Origin: a virus
Length of the DNA: 32,923 nucleotides
Direction: 5' to 3' (one strand)
Virus record (IMG/VR): IMGVR_UViG_3300042383_000392
Location: 1 to 32,923 of that record
The stretch's first letter is position 1; every line of letters starts with the position of its first letter. The notes under the pieces are model-generated. The model was not told the origin of the DNA, did not search any database, and saw nothing but the letters and a program-made list of their open reading frames with translations. Of the stretch, positions 1-4,399 are shown one piece after another. The translations under genes and the position numbers were made by a program.

Positions 1-12
1 CAATTTGTCCAT
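1..12 (-). CDS. 5' end of a leftward gene cut by the window edge
   Basis: Only the first four codons (Met-Asp-Lys-Leu) are inside the window, so no function can be given. The start is supported by an AGGAG ribosome-binding site seven bases upstream, inside a 41-bp repeat that also supplies the ribosome-binding site of the leftward gene starting at 900. By analogy with that copy, this is the gene following the 61-residue ORF at 55-240. Confidence 0.4.
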
Positions 13-13
13 T

Positions 14-54
14 CTCATCTCCTCTGCTGGCTCTGCCGCCCGCTGGCGTTGGGG
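14..54 (-). repeat. 41-bp ribosome-binding-site repeat, copy A
   Basis: This stretch matches 903-943 with two differences in 41 bases. On the minus strand it has a GC-rich inverted repeat (GCGGGC with an imperfect GCCAGC partner) followed by GAGGAGATGAG, which ends at the start of the next gene. The other copy occupies the equivalent position, between a MNSA-start gene and the next leftward gene. This suggests that an intergenic module was duplicated along with its neighbours. Confidence 0.8.
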
Positions 55-240
55 TTAATACTTGTACATTTGTCGCAATAGCGAAATATTGCCTAGCCAC
101 CATTCCGAACATCCTCGGTTGTAGCCGTTTGCAAACTGGACCTGAGTCCATGTCTGGCCGTGTTGCCGGTAGGAAAACGGGCGACCTTCGGCGGCGATTT
201 TCATTTCCCGTGGCGTAGTGGGTTGTTGTGCGCTGTTCAT
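55..240 (-). CDS. Small hypothetical protein, MNSA-start type (61 aa)
   Basis: I do not recognise this family. The product begins MNSAQQPTTPREMKIAAEG and is rich in aromatic residues and Gln towards the C terminus, with a Cys-Ser-Glu-Trp-Trp stretch. The ATG at 240 was chosen because the first codons (MNSA) and the whole upstream 60 bp are shared with the gene starting at 1282. An in-frame ATG ten codons further upstream (270) is ATA in the other copy, so it is unlikely to be the real start. The ATG lies seven bases after a TATTAT -10 candidate, so the message may be leaderless. It sits in the leftward early-type operon, upstream of the gene cut by the edge. Confidence 0.6.
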   Translation of the reverse strand: MNSAQQPTTPREMKIAAEGRPFSYRQHGQTWTQVQFANGYNRGCSEWWLGNISLLRQMYKY

Positions 241-288
241 GTATCCATAATAACCAGAAGAGTTATGCATTGCAAGCGGAAAGTGCAG
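229..288 (-). repeat. 60-bp promoter/start repeat, copy 1
   Basis: This stretch matches 1271-1330 with three substitutions in 60 bases. The repeat covers the promoter candidate and the first codons (MNSA) of the downstream leftward gene, so promoter and start were copied together. A 10-bp perfect palindrome (CAGTTAACTG, 293-302) lies just upstream of this copy only. Confidence 0.85.
247..275 (-). promoter_or_regulatory. Leftward sigma70-type promoter candidate (copy 1)
   Basis: Reading leftward there is TTGCAA (275-270), a 17-base spacer, then TATTAT (252-247). The ATG of the 61-residue gene begins seven bases after the -10 box, where transcription would be expected to start. The same arrangement is kept at 1317-1289. 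Confidence 0.55.
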
Positions 289-445
289 AGTCAGTTAACT
301 GCGCGTCTGGATAGAGCGGCGCGCTGCGCAAGACAACATCGACAAGAACGGCTCCATCGTAGCCGACCCAAGGAGCGGCGCCGCGGTGCCGAATCCATTC
401 TTGACCGTGCGGGACAAAGCATTCGCCCGCCTGGAATCTCTTCAC
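263..445 (-). CDS. Small hypothetical protein (60 aa)
   Basis: This is a plausible short gene with a GTG start at 445. The product contains EWIRHRG...GYDGAVLVDVVLR, which resembles a recurring small phage protein type with a W-[IV]-x-H-x-G...V-[DE]-V-x-[LF]-R pattern of unknown role. Against it, no clear ribosome-binding site is seen, the start codon lies in the loop of an 8-bp stem (425-454), and its 3' end runs into the promoter repeat of the next gene. The family resemblance comes from memory, so confidence is moderate at best. Confidence 0.42.
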   Translation of the reverse strand: MKRFQAGECFVPHGQEWIRHRGAAPWVGYDGAVLVDVVLRSAPLYPDAQLTDSALSACNA

Positions 446-454
446 AAGGCGGGC
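425..454. other. Perfect 8-bp stem-loop over a GTG start
   Basis: GCCCGCCT (425-432) and AGGCGGGC (447-454) form a perfect inverted repeat with a 14-base loop. There is no T-tract on either side, so it is not a classical terminator. On the minus strand the loop holds the GTG start of the 60-residue ORF, which could limit translation. It could also be a processing site between leftward genes. Confidence 0.5.
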
Positions 455-478
455 GTTAAGGCGTCGGTTTTGTGGTAG

Positions 479-634
479 CTAACAACGGTGGTTCCGCTGC
501 GTCGCCCGCGCGGCGGTCATAGCCCCGCATGGGCAGCGAGGGTAACGTAGCGGCGGGCCTCCATTGCGCCCTCCGGTCTTGGTCTTGCGAAGGGCTTGCA
601 GTGCGACGGCGGCGGGGTTTTTGGGGGTGGTCAT
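479..634 (-). CDS. Small Cys-motif protein (51 aa)
   Basis: The product starts MTTPKNPAAVALQALRKTK and ends with a small metal-binding-like cluster, Cys-Pro-Cys-Gly followed by His-Arg-Cys. This layout (basic N terminus with KNPAAVAL, a GGRNGG turn, then a C-terminal Cys/His knuckle) is one I recall from small phage and bacterial hypothetical proteins of unknown role, perhaps nucleic-acid binding. The ATG at 634 was chosen because it forms an ATGA overlap with the stop of the upstream gene and follows an AGAGGCCACCCGATG initiation sequence. Longer readings from upstream are less likely. Confidence 0.65.
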   Translation of the reverse strand: MTTPKNPAAVALQALRKTKTGGRNGGPPLRYPRCPCGAMTAARATQRNHRC

Positions 635-900
635 CGGGTGGCCTCTTTGGCATCCCACAGCGCTTCCCAAACCGGGATCGCCGCATCATCAATCATCTGG
701 TCGAGTTCGTAGTGCGGTTGTTCGTCTTCCGGGAAACCTGGCACTTCGGGGTAATTTCCGCAATAGTCTCCGCGCCCCCAATTATGCCGCTTACGGCCCT
801 CATCCGCCGCCACGTCAAACTCATGCGCGGCCCACGTCTTGCCGATTTCCGCGCATTCAGCGGCGATTTCAGCGGGAATCATTTCAGTGCTTACTCGCAT
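631..900 (-). CDS. Hypothetical acidic protein (89 aa)
   Basis: I do not recognise a family. The product is acidic, with an amphipathic N-terminal half (AEIAAECAEIGKTWAAHEFD), a central GRGDYCGNYPEVPGFPEDE stretch and a helical C terminus (ELDQMIDDAAIPVWEALWDA). It has no signal peptide or membrane segment. The ATG at 900 follows GAGGAG with suitable spacing, supplied by the 41-bp repeat. Its 3' end carries the ribosome-binding site and start of the next gene (ATGA overlap). Confidence 0.68.
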   Translation of the reverse strand: MRVSTEMIPAEIAAECAEIGKTWAAHEFDVAADEGRKRHNWGRGDYCGNYPEVPGFPEDEQPHYELDQMIDDAAIPVWEALWDAKEATR

Positions 901-902
901 CT

Positions 903-943
903 CTCATCTCCTCTGCGGGCTATGCCGCCCGCTGGCGTTGGGG
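903..943 (-). repeat. 41-bp ribosome-binding-site repeat, copy B
   Basis: This copy matches 14-54 with two differences in 41 bases. It includes a perfect 6-bp stem with a 6-base loop (915-920 with 927-932), placed directly 5' of the GAGGAG of the gene starting at 900. The stem is imperfect in copy A. It may isolate or modulate translation of the downstream gene. Confidence 0.8.
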
Positions 944-949
944 GTGGGG

Positions 950-1282
950 TTAGGCGGCGTGTTGCTGCTTGGCTACCGCCACCGTAAAAGAGCCGCAGCA
1001 GTTGAAGCCGCGAATGCCGATCGCGTTTGCCGTTTCGTAGTGCTCGAACCAGTCACGCCCACCACCGACCAGCCAAACGCCTTCAATTCCCATCGTGTAT
1101 GGCGTTTCAATCTGAATAGCATTTTGATCGACCATGCGCCATGCGCCGTCAGCGATGCGCACGCAATCGGACATGCTGTCAAATTCGGCGTTTACTTTCA
1201 CGAGCAGGTTAGCTGCGTTTTTCTTGATGAAACTCTTGAAATTTGTCTTGGTCCGTCGGTTGGTGTTGTGTGCGCTGTTCAT
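950..1282 (-). CDS. Hypothetical protein with CCGSF motif, MNSA-start type (110 aa)
   Basis: The function is unknown. The product has a Lys/Asn-rich N terminus (residues 5-25), then VNAEFDSMSDCVRIADGAWR, a GIEGVWLVGGGRDWFEHYE block and a C-terminal NCCGSFTVAVA segment. I recall phage hypothetical proteins with the same EFDGM...D.FEPY...NCCGSF layout, but none with a known role. The ATG at 1282 lies seven bases after a -10 candidate. Reading further upstream in frame is possible, but the homologous copy at 240 does not conserve an earlier start codon. It is the first gene of the leftward operon at the divergent control region. Confidence 0.7.
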   Translation of the reverse strand: MNSAHNTNRRTKTNFKSFIKKNAANLLVKVNAEFDSMSDCVRIADGAWRMVDQNAIQIETPYTMGIEGVWLVGGGRDWFEHYETANAIGIRGFNCCGSFTVAVAKQQHAA

Positions 1283-1330
1283 GTATCCATAATAACCATA
1301 ATAGTTATGTATTGCAAGCGGAAAGTGCAG
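1271..1330 (-). repeat. 60-bp promoter/start repeat, copy 2
   Basis: This is the partner of 229-288, with 57 of 60 bases identical. It ends inside the first codons of the gene at 950-1282 and begins just beside the rightward promoter at 1334-1362. Confidence 0.85.
1289..1317 (-). promoter_or_regulatory. Leftward sigma70-type promoter candidate (copy 2)
   Basis: TTGCAA (1317-1312), a 17-base spacer and TATTAT (1294-1289) read leftward. The start codon at 1282 lies at the expected transcription start, with only GGATAC between. Conservation of the same spacing in copy 1 supports it. Confidence 0.6.
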
Positions 1331-1333
1331 GGC

Positions 1334-1362
1334 TTGACAAAAAAAAAGAGCGTCGGTAAAAT
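1334..1362 (+). promoter_or_regulatory. Strong rightward promoter for the late region
   Basis: TTGACA (1334-1339), a 17-base spacer beginning with an A-tract, and TAAAAT (1357-1362) are close to the sigma70 consensus. Transcription would start near 1369, upstream of the first rightward gene (1516). It is divergent from the leftward promoter at 1317-1289, with 16 bases between the two -35 boxes. Confidence 0.7.
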
Positions 1363-1417
1363 CGAACTGCATCCATCGCGCGCCTCATAACCGTACATCT
1401 CAAGCCTTCAAGGCGAG

Positions 1418-1497
1418 CAACGCGAGCCGACATCCTTGGGCACTGACTGCCCGCACACTGAGAACTCTCGACCCGGCAAGCGTTCCAACGCGAGCCG
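1418..1497 (+). repeat. 12-bp direct repeat pair in the leader of the rightward unit
   Basis: CAACGCGAGCCG occurs at 1418-1429 and again at 1486-1497. Nothing else is recognised between the promoter and the first gene. The role is unknown: it could be a protein-binding site or chance. Confidence 0.35.
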
Positions 1498-1515
1498 GAC
1501 TACGTAAGGGGAAGC

Positions 1516-1713
1516 ATGGGATTCTGGAAAAGCGTGCTAAAGATCGGCCAGAACATCGCCGCACTTGCGCTGGAATCGACCGCCAAAGCGTCCGCAAGCG
1601 GCAAGCCAATTACCATGGGCAACGTGGGACGCGAAGCGCTGGAGACGGCGGCAGAGCGAAAGCGCAAAGCCGATGACTCGGCATACCTGGAGTCGATTCG
1701 GAGGAGCTTGTGA
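1516..1713 (+). CDS. Hypothetical protein, first gene of the late region (65 aa)
   Basis: The product starts MGFWKSVLKIGQNIAALALE and ends in a charged helix (AAERKRKADDSAYLESIRRSL). It has no recognised domain; the N terminus could form a short amphipathic or membrane-contacting helix. The start follows a very good ribosome-binding site (AAGGGGA, five bases from the ATG). It is the first gene after the strong rightward promoter and is translationally coupled by a GTGA overlap to the next small gene. Confidence 0.65.
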   Translation: MGFWKSVLKIGQNIAALALESTAKASASGKPITMGNVGREALETAAERKRKADDSAYLESIRRSL

Positions 1714-1865
1714 ACGCCAACTCTGAACGCGATGCACGCAACGAAGCCATCTGGAAGGTATTCATGACGCCAGCGAACCGCGAAATACTGGCCAAGCTCA
1801 CCGGAATGATGGGCGACAACGAGCAACGCGACCGCGCCTACCAGGACGACATGCGCCGGGGCTGA
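1710..1865 (+). CDS. Small hypothetical protein (51 aa)
   Basis: This is a GTG-start gene overlapping the previous stop (GTGA), with a strong GGAGGAG ribosome-binding site four bases upstream of the start. The product is charged and helical, without a known motif. It begins with Asn-Ala-Asn-Ser-Glu-Arg-Asp and contains TPANREILAKLTGMMGDNEQ. It lies just before the small-terminase-like gene. The role is unknown. Confidence 0.6.
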   Translation: MNANSERDARNEAIWKVFMTPANREILAKLTGMMGDNEQRDRAYQDDMRRG

Positions 1866-1915
1866 GTTGCGCTTACGCCGTTGGAAGCGTTAAAGTTGTG
1901 CCAAGGTAGCCAAAA

Positions 1916-2323
1916 ATGGGCGGTAGAGCCAAAGGAACGCCAAATCGACGCACAATGGACATCCAGGAGAAGCTGGAGCGCATCGGTTGTGACCCTATCC
2001 GTGGCATGGCCGAAATCGCGCTGAACCGACTGCCATGCGGTGTGTGCCGTGGCGAACTGAAGACGAAGTACAAGCTGCCCGATGGCACGCACACGCCCGA
2101 ATGCCGCGCCGCCAACAGCGTCTCATGCTCCTGCGATGGCGTCGGAATCCGCGTCTGTCAATCGTGCTACGGGAGCGGCTGGGAAGCCTGTAGCCCAGAG
2201 CTTCGCGGCAAGATGTACGCGGAAATCGCGCAATACGTGCTGCCGAAGCGCAAGGCCATCGAGCATTCAGGCATCGACGGCGAGGACATCGGCGTTAAGC
2301 TGGTGGTGGAGTTTACCAAATGA
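1916..2323 (+). CDS. Terminase small subunit-like protein with inserted zinc knuckle (135 aa)
   Basis: The N terminus (GGRAKGTPNRRTMDIQEKLE, then LGCDPI-type ERIGCDPIRGMAEIAL) and the C terminus (SPELRGKMYAEIAQYVLPKRKAIE, ending VEFTK) match a small phage protein type found just upstream of TerL, which I take to be the DNA-recognising terminase subunit. Between these helices (about residues 40-90) sits a Cys-rich insertion: CxxC at 41-44, further Cys at 63, 71 and 73, and CQSCYGSG at 81-88. It resembles the zinc-binding CxxCxGxG repeats of DnaJ. The position two genes before TerL supports the call. The start at 1916 follows AAGGTAG. Confidence 0.62.
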   Translation: MGGRAKGTPNRRTMDIQEKLERIGCDPIRGMAEIALNRLPCGVCRGELKTKYKLPDGTHTPECRAANSVSCSCDGVGIRVCQSCYGSGWEACSPELRGKMYAEIAQYVLPKRKAIEHSGIDGEDIGVKLVVEFTK

Positions 2324-2493
2324 AATATGCCTTGGTGTGTGCGCTTCTGGCGCTGTTTGGCGTGGCGATGGTGGCGAACGGCTACCGACAGGACGCGCTG
2401 CACTTTCAACGAGCCTACGAGACTGAGCTGGAGATCCGCTCCAACCTGGACGAGCTTCTGAAGGAGTTCCGGTCGGTCTGCTCTGAGCGATGA
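2320..2493 (+). CDS. Small single-span membrane protein (57 aa)
   Basis: The ATG overlaps the previous stop (ATGA) and its own stop overlaps the TerL start (ATGA), so the three genes are translationally coupled. Residues 2-20 form a hydrophobic segment (KYALVCALLALFGVAMVA) followed by a charged helix (RAYETELEIRSNLDELLKEF) that could be a coiled coil. The layout is reminiscent of small inner-membrane spanin subunits, but the position beside TerL is not a lysis context. The function is unknown. Confidence 0.6.
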   Translation: MKYALVCALLALFGVAMVANGYRQDALHFQRAYETELEIRSNLDELLKEFRSVCSER

Positions 2494-3785
2494 CGACCAA
2501 GCGCATACAGCTTCCGCCGTGGTCGCGCATGTTGTTCCAGCCAGCGCGGTACAAGGTGGCGTATGGCGGGCGCGGTGGATCGAAGTCTTGGACGTTCGCG
2601 GCGGCGTTGCTCATCATGGGAGTACAGCGGCCGATTCGCGTATTATGCGCACGCGAAACGATGCAGTCGATGCGAGATTCTGTTCACCGCACGCTGTCCG
2701 ATGCGATAGACCGGATGGGCATGGGAGCGCATTACACGGTGCAGCAAGCGACGATTGTGGGGAAGAACGGTACTGAGTTCATCTTCGCTGGTTTGCACGC
2801 GAACGTCAGTAACATCAAGTCCGCCGAAGGAATTGACGTGGTTTGGGTGGAAGAGGCACAGACAGTCACCGCTGATTCATGGGACACGCTTATCCCTACG
2901 ATCCGCAAGGAAGGCAGCGAGATTTGGATAGGCTTCAATCCCCGCTTGGCGACGGACCCGACGTACAAGCGCTTCGTGGTGGATCCGCCATCCAATGCCG
3001 TCGTGCGCAAGGTGAACCCGGAGGATAACCCGTGGTTCCCCGAGGTGCTGCGAATTGAGATGGACGAGGACAAGCGGCGCGACTACGCGAAGTACCTGCA
3101 CATCTGGATGGGCGAATGCACCACGGCAATCGAGGGCGCGGTCTACGGCGACGAGATGGCCAAGGCGCTGAACGAGGGGCGCATCACCAAGGTCAGCATC
3201 GACCGAACGCGGGCCGTGGACACGTTTTGGGATCTGGGGTTCGGCGACTCCACTGCCATCTGGTTTGCCCAGGCTCTGCCCGGTGGCACGTTCCACATCG
3301 TTGACTACCTGGAGGACTCAGGCAAGCCAATCTCGCACTACCTGATCGAGCTTCAGAAAAAGGGCTACCTGTACGGCACCGACTGGCTACCGCACGACGG
3401 GGTGGATGCGATCATTCACAAGCGCCTCGCCAGCGGGGACCGTTCACGCTCAATTGAACAGATCATGCGGGCAAGCGGGCGGCGCGTGCGCATCGCGCCC
3501 AAGCTCAATATCACGACTGGCATCAACGCAGTGCGGTCAATCCTGCCCAACTGCCGTTTCGATGAGGAGCGTTGCGGGCGCGGGCTGGACTGCCTGCGGA
3601 TGTACCAGTGGGGAGCGCCGTCGAAGACAGGCGTTGAGAGATCCGAGCCGCTTCACGACCAGTACAGCCACGGGGCCGACGCGCTACGAACCATGGCCAC
3701 GAGCATCAAGACGCCGACGATCATCCCCGACGATAACGTGTTCAGCGGCAACCAGAACTACTCGCCTGATGCGTGGATGGCGTAG
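2490..3785 (+). CDS. terL: Terminase large subunit (DNA-packaging ATPase/nuclease, 431 aa)
   Basis: This protein packages phage DNA into the prohead using ATP and cuts the concatemer. A Walker A-like loop GGRGGSKS is at residues 26-33. A Walker B VVWVEE is at 117-122, following the typical SAEGID, with the acidic residues needed for ATP hydrolysis. The segment IWIGFNPRLATDPTYKRF (about 145-162) is the usual coupling motif region. In the C-terminal RNase H-like nuclease half, candidate metal-binding acids are Asp248 (FWDLGFGDST) and the Asp in GADALR near residue 400. The length fits the terminase_3/PBSX and P22 gp2-like group. The start at 2490 overlaps the upstream stop. Confidence 0.93.
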   Translation: MTTKRIQLPPWSRMLFQPARYKVAYGGRGGSKSWTFAAALLIMGVQRPIRVLCARETMQSMRDSVHRTLSDAIDRMGMGAHYTVQQATIVGKNGTEFIFAGLHANVSNIKSAEGIDVVWVEEAQTVTADSWDTLIPTIRKEGSEIWIGFNPRLATDPTYKRFVVDPPSNAVVRKVNPEDNPWFPEVLRIEMDEDKRRDYAKYLHIWMGECTTAIEGAVYGDEMAKALNEGRITKVSIDRTRAVDTFWDLGFGDSTAIWFAQALPGGTFHIVDYLEDSGKPISHYLIELQKKGYLYGTDWLPHDGVDAIIHKRLASGDRSRSIEQIMRASGRRVRIAPKLNITTGINAVRSILPNCRFDEERCGRGLDCLRMYQWGAPSKTGVERSEPLHDQYSHGADALRTMATSIKTPTIIPDDNVFSGNQNYSPDAWMA

Positions 3786-3818
3786 GAATCGGCTCATTTT
3801 GATGATAAAGTGGTCAAT

Positions 3819-4238
3819 ATGCCACTGGATTACGAGATTGACGGCTATTTGTGCGCAGCCGACGCGACGATAGACCAGATCCACCCGCGCAAGGACATAT
3901 TGCTGGTGAGGCGTATCCCGGACGAGGAGGTGCTGGCCAGCGGGCTCATCATTCCGGCCATGGCGCGAGACTCCAAGACGGGAGTGCGCATCGGCGAGGT
4001 GTTGAAGTGCGGGCCGGGGGACACGATGCGCTGGCCGCTGGGACAAGTGCCAAATATGAAGCTCCCACCTGGCAGTGAAAGCCGGTTCGTTGGCCATCAT
4101 TTCGAGTTGACCATCCCGATGGAGTGCAAACCCGGCGACCGCGTGGCCTACATGCGCTGCCCGGACAACGACGTGAACATCGGCGGCGTGGATTGCGTCC
4201 TGTTGCGCGAGGAGCAACACGTGCTGGCGATCCTGTGA
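3819..4238 (+). CDS. GroES-like co-chaperonin (Cpn10 family, 139 aa)
   Basis: GroES-family proteins cap GroEL and help fold client proteins; phage versions such as T4 gp31 are needed to fold the capsid protein. Here residues 23-48 (HPRKDILLVRRIP...SGLIIP) match the conserved Cpn10 N-terminal strand and mobile-loop region, and GEVLKCGPGD (59-68) matches the GxVxAxGxG strand. KPGDRVAYM (104-112) and GVDCVLLREEQHVLAIL (123-139) match the C-terminal half. The protein is longer than typical GroES (about 97 residues), because of about 22 extra N-terminal residues and an insertion at roughly 69-100. ATG 3819 is preferred; a GTG three codons upstream (3810) is possible. It follows TerL and ends before an intrinsic terminator. 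Confidence 0.85.
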   Translation: MPLDYEIDGYLCAADATIDQIHPRKDILLVRRIPDEEVLASGLIIPAMARDSKTGVRIGEVLKCGPGDTMRWPLGQVPNMKLPPGSESRFVGHHFELTIPMECKPGDRVAYMRCPDNDVNIGGVDCVLLREEQHVLAIL

Positions 4239-4282
4239 TACGATAGCCTCAACGCTGTTCATTCCTCAATCCCGAGCCAGAT

Positions 4283-4308
4283 AGCCCCGTCGTGCAGCGG
4301 GGCTTTTC
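4283..4308 (+). terminator. Intrinsic terminator after the GroES-like gene
   Basis: A perfect 7-bp stem (AGCCCCG 4283-4289, CGGGGCT 4298-4304) with an 8-base loop is followed by TTTC. It closes the first rightward unit (1516-4238). Confidence 0.8.
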
Positions 4309-4334
4309 TGCGTTATGACGGGTACGATATCACG

Positions 4335-4378
4335 CTGTGTCAATTCGTACACAAAAAAGTGCGTCAACATTGACACAG
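4335..4378 (+). promoter_or_regulatory. Long inverted repeat ahead of the portal gene (operator candidate)
   Basis: CTGTGTCAA (4335-4343) and TTGACACAG (4370-4378) are a perfect 9-bp inverted repeat separated by 26 bases. The spacer contains ACACAAAAAAGTGCG. Both arms carry the TGTCAA/TTGACA core, so this may be a pair of binding sites for a dimeric regulator or a long RNA stem in the portal leader. TTGACA here lacks a suitably spaced -10 box, so I do not call it a promoter. Confidence 0.5.
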
Positions 4379-4399
4379 TTTTATGCTACCCTTCGGTTG

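Noticed and set aside
456-692. Alternative minus-strand frame (78 codons) overlapping the 51-residue gene
   Set aside because: Arg/Pro-rich, overlapping a better-supported frame with an ATGA-coupled start and a Cys/His motif.
4337-4399. GTG start extending the portal by 21 residues
   Set aside because: It would place the start in the inverted repeat and add an N terminus unlike other portals; kept only as an alternative.
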